Source: Oceanobacillus jordanicus
Lineage (GTDB): Bacteria; Bacillota; Bacilli; Bacillales; Amphibacillaceae
DNA length: 64,000 nucleotides
Direction: 5' to 3'
Assembly: GCF_022095695.1 (NCBI RefSeq)
Contig: NZ_JAIFZM010000001.1
Coordinates: 1-64,000, forward strand
This document shows positions 35,897-45,490 of the stretch, piece after piece. How positions within the stretch are numbered: the stretch's first letter is position 1; each line of letters starts with the position of its first letter. The translations under genes and the position numbers were made by a program. The notes beneath the pieces were generated by a model. The model ran no database searches. It worked only from the letters and a program-made list of their open reading frames with translations, and was not told where the DNA came from.

Positions 35897-37483
35897 ATGA
35901 AAAGCAAAATAACAACTAGTGATATTTTTGATATTAATAGAAAATCAGGAGCTTTAATTCTTGGTAAAAACAGACTAGACGATTATGCAACTAAATTTCT
36001 AACAAAATATTGCAAAGAGGCGTTGGTTAATCCAATGCCTCTTCCAGTCGATGAGATAATTAATGAAATGGGACTTAAAGTACAAGAAGTTTCCCTATCT
36101 AGTAATTTGGACGTTTTTGGTTGCTGTTTGCTACTTGATGCACATGTAGATGTTTATAACCGAGAAACAAGGCAATATACGTCAACTACTTTTAGTGCCG
36201 GAACTGTACTGATTGATCCATTATCTGAAGCTGTATATGGAGAAGGTTCGAAAAGAAATACACTAATCCATGAGGCGCTGCATTGGGAAAAGGATAAAAA
36301 GTATTTTGAAATCCTTGAAATAAAAAATAAAAGTGTTTCTGAAAAGTTATACCCTATTTTATGTCGTCAATCCGAGACTTTCTTTGAACCTCCTGAAGGA
36401 AAGAAAACAAAGGAAAATGAAGTAAGGTGGTTGGAATGGCAGGCACATAGACTAGCACCTAGAGTCCTTATGCCGAAAAACAGCTTTAAAAAGAAGGCAC
36501 TAGAGTTTATTCAGCGATATAAAGACGCTGGTGAAAATGCTATACTATCGTGTGACGCTTTGATTGAAAGTTTAAGTAGCTTCTTTATAACGTCACGGTT
36601 ATCAGTAAAATATAGATTGATTGAGGTTGGTCTTAAAGATGCAATTACAAGATTTTCAGATTATGAAGATGTCTATGAAGAAATCAATAGCAATAAAGAC
36701 TTTGTCAAATTAACTCCAGTAGAAGCGTTAAAGATCATTGACACAGATTTAGTTCTAAAAGAATGGATAAGTGAGGGGCGTTTTGTTTACGCTGATGGGT
36801 ACCTTGTTCTTGCTGATAGCCAGTATGCAATACAAAAGGACGGAGTGCTTCATTTAACTGCTAAAGCAAAAAAGAATCTTGCTAAATGCGTTATTAATAT
36901 TCGTGAGCAAAAGTTTACTACATATGAAAATGCTGATAAAGATTTTCTTGGTTATTCGGTACTTAGAAAAGTTGAAGGAATTGACAATAGACTTCTTACA
37001 TTCCATCCCAAATATCAAGCTTATATAATGTGTGAACCAGAAGAGGCTTACCAAGCATTTTATAAACAGTTAGCTTCATATGATGAACAAGAAGAAATTA
37101 AGCTTATGAAGATGTTAGGAGATCCAACTAAATCCCTGTGCGAGTGTTTATGGTTTTTGATGGAAAATAGAAAATGGAACTATCCTGAGCAATTTAACGG
37201 AGAGACAGGACTTCACAAAAACTATCATGGTAAAATTAAGAAGAACAACTATAACAACATGACTACTAATGTTTTGATGGCAATTTGTGTAGGCATGGGA
37301 TTAGGCTCGAGAATAACACAAAGATTATTTGATAAATCGAATAATAAACTAGACTATTATAATAATCCAGACAAAACATATATCCGGATTATGGAGACCA
37401 TTCCGGGGCTATCTCTCGATGATTTCAATGGCATTTTAGGGCAATTTGGTATCCCAGAATTAGGAAGTGAAATAAAATCATAA
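35897..37483 (+). CDS. ImmA/IrrE-like metallo-endopeptidase, long form
   Basis: 528 residues. The zinc motif HEALH (about 125-129, in RNTLIHEALHWEKDK) is of the ImmA/IrrE type, whose members cleave repressors such as ImmR or DdrO. After about residue 240 a long uncharacterised part ends in a possible helix-turn-helix (GMGLGSRITQRLFDKS..). It begins 3 bases after the YgjP-like gene and closes the operon. The natural inference is a regulator-cleaving switch for the operon, but no repressor gene of the usual kind is present. Confidence 0.75.
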   Translation: MKSKITTSDIFDINRKSGALILGKNRLDDYATKFLTKYCKEALVNPMPLPVDEIINEMGLKVQEVSLSSNLDVFGCCLLLDAHVDVYNRETRQYTSTTFSAGTVLIDPLSEAVYGEGSKRNTLIHEALHWEKDKKYFEILEIKNKSVSEKLYPILCRQSETFFEPPEGKKTKENEVRWLEWQAHRLAPRVLMPKNSFKKKALEFIQRYKDAGENAILSCDALIESLSSFFITSRLSVKYRLIEVGLKDAITRFSDYEDVYEEINSNKDFVKLTPVEALKIIDTDLVLKEWISEGRFVYADGYLVLADSQYAIQKDGVLHLTAKAKKNLAKCVINIREQKFTTYENADKDFLGYSVLRKVEGIDNRLLTFHPKYQAYIMCEPEEAYQAFYKQLASYDEQEEIKLMKMLGDPTKSLCECLWFLMENRKWNYPEQFNGETGLHKNYHGKIKKNNYNNMTTNVLMAICVGMGLGSRITQRLFDKSNNKLDYYNNPDKTYIRIMETIPGLSLDDFNGILGQFGIPELGSEIKS

Positions 37484-37511
37484 AAACTCATTAACTCATT
37501 GAGTTGGTTTT

Positions 37512-37537
37512 GAACCCCGAAAGGGGTTCTTTTTTTT
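37512..37537 (+). terminator. terminator of the type I restriction operon
   Basis: A perfect 7-bp stem, GAACCCC, loop GAAA, GGGGTTC, followed by TTTTTTTT. Confidence 0.92.
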
Positions 37538-37935
37538 ATGGTCAAATTGAAGAAACCTCTGTATATAGGCAGATTGTAGCCAACTCTGTGAATTGGTCGT
37601 GAAATTTTAAAACTCTTTATATTTATAAGTGTAAGGTATTAAGTCTTACAAAGTATAAGTGCGTCTATAGCTGGCCAGCAGAAGACGGTGGATACAAAAT
37701 GAATCGAAGATAGTCAATGACAGGCTATTGGGGAAAATTTCGTCTTGCAAGACGGGAAAAGTAGAATCTAGTGAGATTGGTAGGGTATGAAGAAAAAATA
37801 CAGTATTGGTAAAAGTTGTTTCACCTATGAAAAATCAAAGATTATCTATTTTTCATCATAACGAACAGCATTTTCAAGTATTTTGCACTTATTTGCAGGT
37901 TCGAGAAATATCCAAATAAGGAAAGGATAGTTGGT
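37538..37935. other. intergenic region, no gene seen
   Basis: AT-rich. A short hairpin CGTCTTGCAAGACG lies at about 37741. No supported reading frame. The holin gene's ribosome site (AGGAAAGG) closes the region. Confidence 0.5.
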
Positions 37936-38340
37936 ATGAGTTGCATTTATTTAACTATAACAGAGGGGTTTGAAAAACTCACTGCTGGATACAGAGCATT
38001 GGAAAACGATGGGCTTCTTTATACTTTAGTTGCATTAATGGTAATTGACTGCATCACCGAACTTATGATAACAGTTATTGAAAAGAGCCCATCCCAGAAT
38101 ATTGGCTTTAGAGGTGTTTTCAAGAAGGTTCTTATCTTCTGTTTTGTGGGTATTGGCCAAATGGTTGATTTGCATATTATCCAAAATGAAAGTATCATTC
38201 GCACAGCTGTTATTTTTTTCTATATCTCAAATGAAGGAATCAGCATTCTTAAGAATGCTGCATTAATTGGATTACCGGTTCCAAAGAAACTAAAAGATAT
38301 ATTGGAACAGTTAAAAGATAACGATAAAAAGGAAAAATGA
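37936..38340 (+). CDS. phage-type holin (holin 4/TcdE-like)
   Basis: 134 residues with three or four hydrophobic segments and the family pattern of class I holins of the TcdE/phage_holin_4 type: VALMVIDCITELM, then FRGVFKKVLIFCFVGIGQMVD, IIRTAVIFFYISNEGISILKNAALIGLPVPKKLKDILEQL. Such proteins form pores that release endolysin or toxins. No endolysin is adjacent, so it is an orphan prophage remnant or a reused export pore. Confidence 0.85.
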   Translation: MSCIYLTITEGFEKLTAGYRALENDGLLYTLVALMVIDCITELMITVIEKSPSQNIGFRGVFKKVLIFCFVGIGQMVDLHIIQNESIIRTAVIFFYISNEGISILKNAALIGLPVPKKLKDILEQLKDNDKKEK

Positions 38341-38365
38341 GATTGAGATTAGGGTTTATCTAGAT

Positions 38366-38497
38366 ATGTTACATTATGTGAAGAACTATCCCTCTACTAA
38401 AATTATCCGTGCTTATTTTAGGGCGGTCACGGGCTTTGAAACTATTGATATGATGAAACGTTTATGCAGTGACAGAAATAAACCACCGTTAATCTAG
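38366..38497 (+). pseudogene. short reading-frame fragment after the holin
   Basis: 43 codons from ATG without a ribosome site, basic (KNYPSTKIIRAYFRAVTGFE). Not recognised; probably the end of a lost gene. Confidence 0.25.
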
Positions 38498-38517
38498 AGC
38501 TATTTTGTGTGGTTTAT
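38477..38517 (+). terminator. weak terminator
   Basis: AAACCAC pairs with GTGGTTT across a 24-base loop; a T-rich stretch follows. Confidence 0.45.
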
Positions 38518-38920
38518 TTCTTTAATATATTTAATGGACATTGGCTAGTGCTACTATAGAATTTGTCATTTTATATAATGTCACCTCCGTACATGTGGAT
38601 TTAGCCTACATGGGGTTTAATATTAAGTACCATAAAATTAAATTTATACTTAACCTTTTAAGTCGTGTTTTTGCTACCTTTAAATTGTTACGGAGAACCG
38701 TATCGTAAATGAATAAGGTTTTCCATCCAGTGAGCTAAATAAAACTGAAGGCCATTACTTCTATAGTTAAATAGTTATAATTTCTGTTCCAAAGAAAATA
38801 ATTAAAATATCCATTAGGGGTGTTTTAAGCGACAAATGATACTAAAAATTTTGGGTTTTATTATTCCAAGACTCGCATTATTTAATTTTAGTGAAGAAAA
38901 TAAGTAATACAACACTTAAT
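38518..38920. other. AT-rich intergenic region
   Basis: No reading frame is supported. A short inverted repeat (CATGT with ACATG) lies near 38594-38616. Confidence 0.5.
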
Positions 38921-39166
38921 TCAATACGAAATACGAGAATTTACACTCCTTAATCGATTCTTTCGGAATTCATGGTTACAACGCTTTAGGTGATAGCCCT
39001 CCAACTCTTCTATCTCCATAACTGTATAATTTTCAATTTCTTCTAGTAATATATTAACTTCAGTTGTTCCTGTATAGACACCCATTTGCAAATTGTTATA
39101 AATTTTCCTGCTAGGTAAACGTTCTTTCTCATTTATTTTACTCGCCAACCATCCCATCTCCATCAT
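38921..39166 (-). CDS. doubtful small protein overlapping the nuclease gene
   Basis: About 80 codons in another frame of the same strand, starting inside the 3' end of the nuclease lipoprotein gene. It has no ribosome site of its own but could be coupled. Contents: YNNLQMGVYTGTTEVNILLE, EIENYTVMEIEELEG, then a basic end. No family. It may be spurious. Confidence 0.3.
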   Translation of the reverse strand: MMEMGWLASKINEKERLPSRKIYNNLQMGVYTGTTEVNILLEEIENYTVMEIEELEGYHLKRCNHEFRKNRLRSVNSRISY

Positions 39167-40127
39167 TATCTCGCATATAGGGGTATAACCAATGATCATC
39201 CCTTATCGGCATACTGAAACCTGCGTCTTTCGCTTCTTTAATTGTTACTTGTCCATTACCATTAGTATCGACGCTAGAAACATCACCTTTTTCATCAGAA
39301 CTAGAGTTATCTGAACTAGAAGTTTCGTTACTTCCTGTTAATCCTAACGACTCATTAACTTCATCGGGATTTAAATTATCGAACGTATCTACAACTGAGT
39401 TACCGTTTATATTATACGAATATTGGTACTTTGAAGGTATTTGTGTTTCCGTATCTGAGTAAGAGATAACTGCTTCAAAATTAGTGGCCCCACCTGCGTT
39501 ACGTATTGTGTCCTCTAAGTACGCTTGGTCACCATGTCGGTTAAGTGTGCTTTCTTGAGGTGTAATATTATAAGCATTTGATACTCCACCTAAAGAGTCA
39601 GCAATAACATGACCCTCATCTAATACATCACTTTCGATACCTGGAACTTTTGCCTCGTCAGAGAAGTATCTACCAGACGATAGGACTGGTTCTGTACTGT
39701 CATCTTGTAGAATGATTTTTTCAGCAACGACTCTCACTAACTGACCATACTCATTAGTGAATGCCCAGTACTCCCTATCACCATATCCTATATCTACTAC
39801 AACACTTGATTCTCGGTCTCCGCTTAAATCACCACCATCTACCTCTATTAGTTCGTATCCTGAAAAAAGGTCATCGTTTGTTTTGGTTGGTGTTTCTTCT
39901 AATACTGGTTCATCAACAACCTTAGTGGTATCTACTTCTTTTTCACTAATTCTATTAGGTGTGTTTCCTTCTTGTGAATCTGTTTGATTATCCTTTGCAG
40001 AATTATCTGTATTTATTTCTTGTGGTTCTATTTCCCCCTCAGTAATGGTTGCATCATTTACCTCGGTACAACCAACCATAAAGATAATTGTTAAGAGTAA
40101 AATTATATAGTTCATTTTCTTTTTCAT
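39138..40127 (-). CDS. lipoprotein with DNA/RNA non-specific endonuclease and Excalibur domains
   Basis: 329 residues. The lipobox FMVGC puts the lipidated Cys at 20. A Glu/Asp/Asn/Thr-rich linker (to about 85) leads to an EndA/NucA-type beta-beta-alpha-metal nuclease (about 90-240), with the catalytic His173 in DEGHVIADSLGG (D-E-G-H where the family usually has DRGH) and metal-ligand Asn196 in NITPQESTLNRHG. A Ser/Asn/Asp linker follows, then an Excalibur-like calcium-binding end (about 288-329: DTNGNGQVTIKEAKD, DNDGDGMVGE). It would degrade nucleic acid outside the cell. TAGGAGA precedes the ATG. Confidence 0.8.
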   Translation of the reverse strand: MKKKMNYIILLLTIIFMVGCTEVNDATITEGEIEPQEINTDNSAKDNQTDSQEGNTPNRISEKEVDTTKVVDEPVLEETPTKTNDDLFSGYELIEVDGGDLSGDRESSVVVDIGYGDREYWAFTNEYGQLVRVVAEKIILQDDSTEPVLSSGRYFSDEAKVPGIESDVLDEGHVIADSLGGVSNAYNITPQESTLNRHGDQAYLEDTIRNAGGATNFEAVISYSDTETQIPSKYQYSYNINGNSVVDTFDNLNPDEVNESLGLTGSNETSSSDNSSSDEKGDVSSVDTNGNGQVTIKEAKDAGFSMPIRDDHWLYPYMRDNDGDGMVGE

Positions 40128-40268
40128 TTTAGGACTCTCCTATAATAGTTTTAATATTGTTCGTTCTAAAATCTCGGAATGTAAATATAGATTACCATTA
40201 ACCTATTGATAATAGTATCTTCCAAGATTAACTTTTATCTCAGTATCTATTATTTTATATCTTAAGTA

Positions 40269-40637
40269 TTATTGAACTGATATTATCAACCTATGTAAAT
40301 TACTTAAGATTGTTGCTTCCTGTAAGTCTAGTTTGTGACAATGAGCTATTTTATTTCTTATTGAAGGTAGATGACTTAAATAAGCTTTTTCTTTTGTAGT
40401 GAATATATTCTTAAGAGAGGGATAAATATTGAAGAAGTTCAATAACTCATGAAGGTTAGTAGAATCAATGGGTTTTATAAACCTCTTCATATGTTTCATA
40501 GGGGCAATACAAAACCAATTTTCTCCATAATCACTAGTAAGTCTATTTTTAATAATATTTCTTAATGTAGTTTCAATTTCGTATAGCTGCTTGTAAGCAG
40601 TTACCATTAATTCTGTATCTGAAGCTGTATTGTGCAT
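40269..40637 (-). CDS. HEPN-domain (Swt1-like) protein
   Basis: 122 residues from ATG 40637, which follows AGGAG at 10 bases; the frame is open to TTG 40748 without a ribosome site. The sequence YKQLYEIETTLRNIIKNRL and the C-terminal RNKIAH (Rx4H ribonuclease motif) identify a HEPN fold of the Swt1 kind. Such proteins are commonly RNases in toxin or abortive-infection systems. It stands between the nuclease lipoprotein and the McrBC genes, on the opposite strand to the latter. No antitoxin gene is evident. Confidence 0.7.
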   Translation of the reverse strand: MHNTASDTELMVTAYKQLYEIETTLRNIIKNRLTSDYGENWFCIAPMKHMKRFIKPIDSTNLHELLNFFNIYPSLKNIFTTKEKAYLSHLPSIRNKIAHCHKLDLQEATILSNLHRLIISVQ

Positions 40638-40926
40638 AAATGAGGCACTCCTAGATATGTTATTCGTTATAATAGTTGTAATGCGAAAAAATGCTGGATA
40701 GGATGAATCACCGGGAGGTAATTTAGGGAGTTTAAAGGGAGATGACAAATATTAGTTGAAGGTTTATATGTATTAAATTTAAAATGTTCATACAAATATG
40801 TCAACAAAAGTGCCTCAAAGCGAGTAAAATATTTGATATTTTATCTAATTAACAAGGAAAAGTTGGAATTAAGTGAATTTCTTAATATACTTAAAACAAA
40901 AGATTTTAACAGGGGGAGTATGATTT

Positions 40927-43389
40927 ATGCCAAAGTGGATCTTCCAAGGGAACCCTAAGCAATTCTCTATAAATGAGGACAAGTATCCTGACCTGCATGA
41001 TATTAATCAATATGTGAAAGATGGGAAAATTATCGACTGGAGTATTCGTCAAAAGCAACATACGCATGAGGTTAAGACAGGCGATCAGGTGTTTATTTGG
41101 CGTTCAGACGGTGGTGATAAAAATACTGGGGGTATTATTGCTTTAACAGAGGTGTACTCAGAGCCTAAGGATAATGGTGGAGCTTATTCACAAGTTGAAT
41201 TGAAAGTTAAAGAAACGCGGTTGAATGAGTCAGAAGGTATGCTGCTTCGTCATAAGTTAAAGAAACTTCCTGAAACTCGAAACCTATTAATCATGCGGCT
41301 AGCGCAGTTAACTAACTACAAAATAACGGATGATGAATTTGCTACATTACTAAGATTCTGGGCGGATCCTGAGTTAGTAGAAAAAAGGGTGGATAAATCA
41401 TTAATTGAAAGATACTTACTTTATTATAATGATGAGTATGATAATTTTTCTAAGGAATTTGAATACTTGGAAGACAGTTATCGTTATTTTCAAAAATTCA
41501 GAGACCCAAAATATATTAAGTCAATGGAATGGGAAGATTTTCAGCAAATAGGTGAACATGTCAATGCATACCGGATGCCACTTGCAAAGGGGCGCGCATT
41601 TGGAAAAATGAATGCTTCAATAGAGAAATATCGCGCGTCCTTTCTTAATTTAATTCATGGAAGTGATCCATTAGAGTATCGTATGGAACAATTTTTGAAC
41701 AATGATCAACATAAATTGTTTGGCATAGGCGCAAGTGCACTTAGTGAAATAATCGGCAATGTTTATCCTGAAGACTACTGTTTTTATAACCAGCGGGATC
41801 GAGTAGCGGTTGAAAATGAATTGGAAATTGAACCTGATTATCAGAGAGGCGATACTTTTTCTTCTAAGTTTATAAAGTTTCAAAAAGCAATAAAAGAGCA
41901 TGATATAGCAGCAACTTACGAAAATGTTGTGGGAAGAAAAACCAATCTGCCAATCTATTATGAAGTCGATCAGTTTTTCAGTTTTATATTTGATAAATTT
42001 AAGGATAAACACGCCATTGAGAAAGAAGCACCTAAATACTGGTTGCTTGCTGCAGGTGAGAACGGAAAGTATTGGGATTATTTCAGGGACAATGAACAAA
42101 TATCTATCGGCTGGAACGAACTAGGTGATTTGAGGAATTATAAAGATAAAAAAGAAATAGCGCAGTCGTTGAAAGAAAAGCATGATTATGATCACCACCC
42201 TAGAAATGACGCATTAGCCAATGAGCAGTTTGTCAGAGAAATAAAAGAGGGAGATTATGTCCTTATTAAAGCTGGTACATCTCAATTGGTTGGATTTGGC
42301 CAGATAACGTCTCCTTACCAGTATAGTCCAGGAAATGGTGCCCAGCATTCTTTTAGAGATGTCGAATGGATCAGGCATGGTGAATGGGATGTTTCCGACT
42401 TGCCTTTTCATCAGAAGACGTTAACAGATGTCACTCCATACGAAGATTTTTTGCAGAAAGTTATGCAGAAAATAGAAATTATTAAAGATCTTGAAGGTGA
42501 ATATGGTGTAAACGAAAGTAAACCCTATACAACTGAACATATAAAAAGAGACTTGTTTATGGATCTGAAAAAAGTAGAAGATGCAATAGAATCGTTAGAC
42601 TATAAGAAGAATATTATATTACAAGGGCCTCCAGGAGTCGGTAAAACGTTTGTAGCGAAACGTCTGGCTTATTATCATTTGGGTTCTAAATCTCCTAATA
42701 ACATTGACATGATCCAGTTTCATCAATCTTATTCTTATGAGGAGTTTATTCGTGGGTTTAAGCCTAATACGGAAGGCCATTTCGTGCTACAGGATGGATT
42801 GTTTTATAAATTTTGTCGCAAAGCACAGGAGCAGCCTGAAGAGAATTTTTATTTCATCATTGATGAAATAAACCGCGGCAACTTATCTAAAATATTTGGC
42901 GAAGTAATGATGTTGGTTGAAGCGGATAAACGAGGGAAAGAATTTGAAATACAAACCACATACAGCAAAGAAGGAGAACATTTCTATATTCCCGAAAATG
43001 TGTATGTAATTGGTACAATGAATACAGCTGACCGTTCACTAGCTATGGTGGATTATGCATTGCGCCGTCGGTTTGCTTTTATTGAGTTAGAGCCTGGGTT
43101 TAATACAGAATCATTTAAAGAGTATTTGCAGACGAAAGGTATTAGTCAGGGTTTTATTGATACAATTGATTCACTTATGAAAGAAATAAATACAGAGATT
43201 GTGAATGACAAAGTTAATCTGGGTAAAGGGTTTGAAATTGGGCATAGTTATTTTACACCAGACCATGATATTGAAGATGAACAGGGATGGTTTGAACGTG
43301 TTCTACGGCTAGAAATTAAACCACTTTTACAAGAATATTGGTTTGATCAGGAGGATAAGGTTCATGAACTCCTCAGCCGATACCAGTAA
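40927..43389 (+). CDS. mcrB: McrB-like GTPase with two EVE-type domains
   Basis: 820 residues. The N terminus (about 1-105, PKWIFQGNPKQF..DQVFIWRSDGG..GGIIALTEV) is an EVE domain, which reads modified bases. A helical middle follows, then a second EVE-like segment near 370-480 (YWLLAAGENGKYW, GDYVLIKAGTSQLVGFGQI). The AAA+ motor has GPPGVGKT (about 567-574), FIIDEINRGNLSKIFGE (Walker B) and GTMNTADRSLAMVDYALRRRF (sensor 1/arginine finger). It recognises and remodels DNA with modified bases for McrC. It overlaps the next gene by 26 bases. Confidence 0.9.
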   Translation: MPKWIFQGNPKQFSINEDKYPDLHDINQYVKDGKIIDWSIRQKQHTHEVKTGDQVFIWRSDGGDKNTGGIIALTEVYSEPKDNGGAYSQVELKVKETRLNESEGMLLRHKLKKLPETRNLLIMRLAQLTNYKITDDEFATLLRFWADPELVEKRVDKSLIERYLLYYNDEYDNFSKEFEYLEDSYRYFQKFRDPKYIKSMEWEDFQQIGEHVNAYRMPLAKGRAFGKMNASIEKYRASFLNLIHGSDPLEYRMEQFLNNDQHKLFGIGASALSEIIGNVYPEDYCFYNQRDRVAVENELEIEPDYQRGDTFSSKFIKFQKAIKEHDIAATYENVVGRKTNLPIYYEVDQFFSFIFDKFKDKHAIEKEAPKYWLLAAGENGKYWDYFRDNEQISIGWNELGDLRNYKDKKEIAQSLKEKHDYDHHPRNDALANEQFVREIKEGDYVLIKAGTSQLVGFGQITSPYQYSPGNGAQHSFRDVEWIRHGEWDVSDLPFHQKTLTDVTPYEDFLQKVMQKIEIIKDLEGEYGVNESKPYTTEHIKRDLFMDLKKVEDAIESLDYKKNIILQGPPGVGKTFVAKRLAYYHLGSKSPNNIDMIQFHQSYSYEEFIRGFKPNTEGHFVLQDGLFYKFCRKAQEQPEENFYFIIDEINRGNLSKIFGEVMMLVEADKRGKEFEIQTTYSKEGEHFYIPENVYVIGTMNTADRSLAMVDYALRRRFAFIELEPGFNTESFKEYLQTKGISQGFIDTIDSLMKEINTEIVNDKVNLGKGFEIGHSYFTPDHDIEDEQGWFERVLRLEIKPLLQEYWFDQEDKVHELLSRYQ

Positions 43390-44431
43390 AATTCCTGTTA
43401 AAAATATTTACTATATGTTGGCATATGCGTGGGACCATCCCCACGAAAGTCGCATGATAGACGTGTACGGTGAAGATGAAAAAGATATTATCAATTTACT
43501 GAGTAAAATCCTTATCTTAAAGGTGAGATCCTTAATCAAAAGAGGATTTTATAGGGAGTACACCCCAGTGAGAGAAGAGTCAGGGGTTATTCGGGGTAAG
43601 GTGCTTTTCAAAGAATCATTTGAAAAATTCTCCTATAAAAAAGGGAAGATGCACATTAAACATGAAGAGTTTACCGATGATATTTTGCATAATCAATTAA
43701 TTAAAGCAACATTACTTCGATTGAGTATGTATGAGCATTTGGAAAAAGAATATTATGAAGACTTAAAAAGGATGTTGATGTACTTTCGAAGCATTTCAAG
43801 AATTGAATTAAAACCCAAGTTCTTTAACCAGGTTACATTACATCGAAATAATCAACATTACCGATTTATATTGAATATTTGTCAATTTATTTCTGAAAAT
43901 GTGTTATTGCATGAGGGATCAGGAGAATCAGCATTTAATGATTTTTCCCGTGATCATATGAAAATGGCAAGGCTCTTTGAGAATTTTGTAAAAAACTTTT
44001 ACAGGCGCGAACATCCAGAATCGAATGCCAGAAGTGAAACATTGGATTGGGGAGCAATCGGTGAGAAAAATGAATACTTGCCTCTGATGCATACGGATAT
44101 CTCCATGATAGTTGAAAATCAAAAATACATTATAGATACAAAGTTCTATCAGCATGGTTTGCTCGAATTTAAGGGCAAGGAAATTATTCGTAGTGGCCAT
44201 TTATACCAGCTATATGCCTATTTAGAGAATGACAGGAGAAAGCGAAATGGCGATAAAGCGGTTGGAATTTTGTTGTACCCAAGAGTTTACCAATCATTTC
44301 ATTTTAATTATGAAATACAAGGTTTTCACATGAAAATATGTAGTGTAGATTTAGCTGAAAACTGGAGAGATATTGAGAGAAGGTTGAAGGGCATTTTGAG
44401 TAAGGCTGATGCATTAAATATTAACAATTAA
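43364..44431 (+). CDS. mcrC: McrC-like nuclease subunit
   Basis: 355 residues. The N-terminal half is the beta-rich McrB-contacting part (IPVKNIYYMLAYAWDHP). The C-terminal half has the PD-(D/E)xK core HTDISMIVENQKYIIDTKFY and the following alpha helix GHLYQLYAYLE. It cleaves modified DNA with McrB. The ATG at 43364 follows AGGAGG inside the mcrB end, giving tight coupling. Confidence 0.9.
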   Translation: MNSSADTSKIPVKNIYYMLAYAWDHPHESRMIDVYGEDEKDIINLLSKILILKVRSLIKRGFYREYTPVREESGVIRGKVLFKESFEKFSYKKGKMHIKHEEFTDDILHNQLIKATLLRLSMYEHLEKEYYEDLKRMLMYFRSISRIELKPKFFNQVTLHRNNQHYRFILNICQFISENVLLHEGSGESAFNDFSRDHMKMARLFENFVKNFYRREHPESNARSETLDWGAIGEKNEYLPLMHTDISMIVENQKYIIDTKFYQHGLLEFKGKEIIRSGHLYQLYAYLENDRRKRNGDKAVGILLYPRVYQSFHFNYEIQGFHMKICSVDLAENWRDIERRLKGILSKADALNINN

Positions 44432-44496
44432 AAAGGTCTGGCTCCCAATCCTGTAGTTGGATTTCACCACCCAGGTTTGCCCATCCTAGATGGAAC

Positions 44497-44658
44497 TTTG
44501 AAGTATTCGTGGGGAGGGTGAATAAAGAATGGTTCACACGGGGTGATAGCTACAAGGTTCAAGTCCTGAACGAGGAGATGGAGATGGTCATTACGCTCGT
44601 AATAGCCATTGATTGTGTGAAAGCTGATAATGGAGAAGCTTCGCCAGCTACTACATAA
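44497..44658 (+). pseudogene. C-terminal fragment of a LURP-one-related gene
   Basis: The DNA and its reading (VNKEWFTRGDSYKVQVLNEE, then ITLVIAIDCVKAD..SPATT, stop) match the end of the intact gene at 49302-49796, with the preceding part shortened. There is no start. The reading frame has stayed open to its stop. Confidence 0.75.
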
Positions 44659-44692
44659 CATCTGATGAAACTGCATTTATTAATGACATAAA

Positions 44693-44740
44693 CAATACAG
44701 GCAAAGCTATTTTTTCATGTTGTTCACTTCCTTATGTAAA
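44693..44740 (-). pseudogene. 5' fragment of a lipoprotein gene (start and ribosome site only)
   Basis: About 35 bases match 55493-55530, the signal-peptide start, ATG and AAGGAAGTG ribosome site of the intact lipoprotein gene at 54400-55509, in the same orientation. The body of the gene is missing. Confidence 0.6.
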
Positions 44741-44872
44741 TCTGTAACTTTGTGTAAAAGAAATTTCCATTTTTAAAAGGTACATGCCGTTGATTTTGTT
44801 ATGCGAAAGTTGAGTCAATTACAAAAGGGACCAAAGAAAATCATATAATAGAGAAGGTAAGGTGAGAAGGTT

Positions 44873-45376
44873 ATGACACCAGGGAATAATTTTAATATGT
44901 ACACTGAAGAGATTGAATTGATAAGAAGTCAAAATCGTGTTGAATGTGATCTATATTCAATAATTGCTTGTATTATAAGAGAAAGAAAGCAAAGTAATGA
45001 GATTTCTTTAAGAGATGTCTCGGCTCGTCGAAAAACCGAATTTTCTTCAGAGTTTATAGGAAGTTCGGGGTTTCCAGACTTTGTGATAAGAGAAAGAATT
45101 AAAAGCAATAATGCAGACACTCTAGGAGCGATTGAGGCTAAGTACATAGAAGAAGATTTAGAGCAGCATTTAATACAGGTAGAAGGTCATTTAGAAACAT
45201 ATAAAAAAGTTATCTACACTAATGGTCTAAAATGGAGGTTTTATGAGGGATCTGTAGAAAACCCTGTCTGGGATGTTGAACTTGGAAAAATCAAGGATGG
45301 AATAATCAATTGGAATAGTGAGGAGAATTGGAGAAAATTATTGAGTAATTTAGATGATATTAAATGGATTAATTAA
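44873..45376 (+). CDS. PD-(D/E)XK-like nuclease protein
   Basis: 167 residues. GFPDFVIRER and LGAIEAK, with 13 residues in between, fit the D...ExK core of the restriction-endonuclease-like fold, and a helix with EEDLEQHLIQVEGHLETYKK follows. The full protein has no other domain. It could be a lone restriction or defence nuclease; its partner, if any, is not apparent. The ATG has a weak AAGG site. Confidence 0.6.
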   Translation: MTPGNNFNMYTEEIELIRSQNRVECDLYSIIACIIRERKQSNEISLRDVSARRKTEFSSEFIGSSGFPDFVIRERIKSNNADTLGAIEAKYIEEDLEQHLIQVEGHLETYKKVIYTNGLKWRFYEGSVENPVWDVELGKIKDGIINWNSEENWRKLLSNLDDIKWIN

Positions 45377-45490
45377 TGTAGTCTTTATAAGCAATAATAT
45401 AGTTGAGTTAAACCCCATTTAGATAACAACATCACAAGAAACGTACCACAAGAAAATGAGGTTTCTATAAATGAATAATAGCAGAGTCCT

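Noticed and set aside
38921-39199. confident small gene
   Set aside because: No ribosome site, overlaps the nuclease gene and has no recognisable family; kept only as a low-confidence entry.
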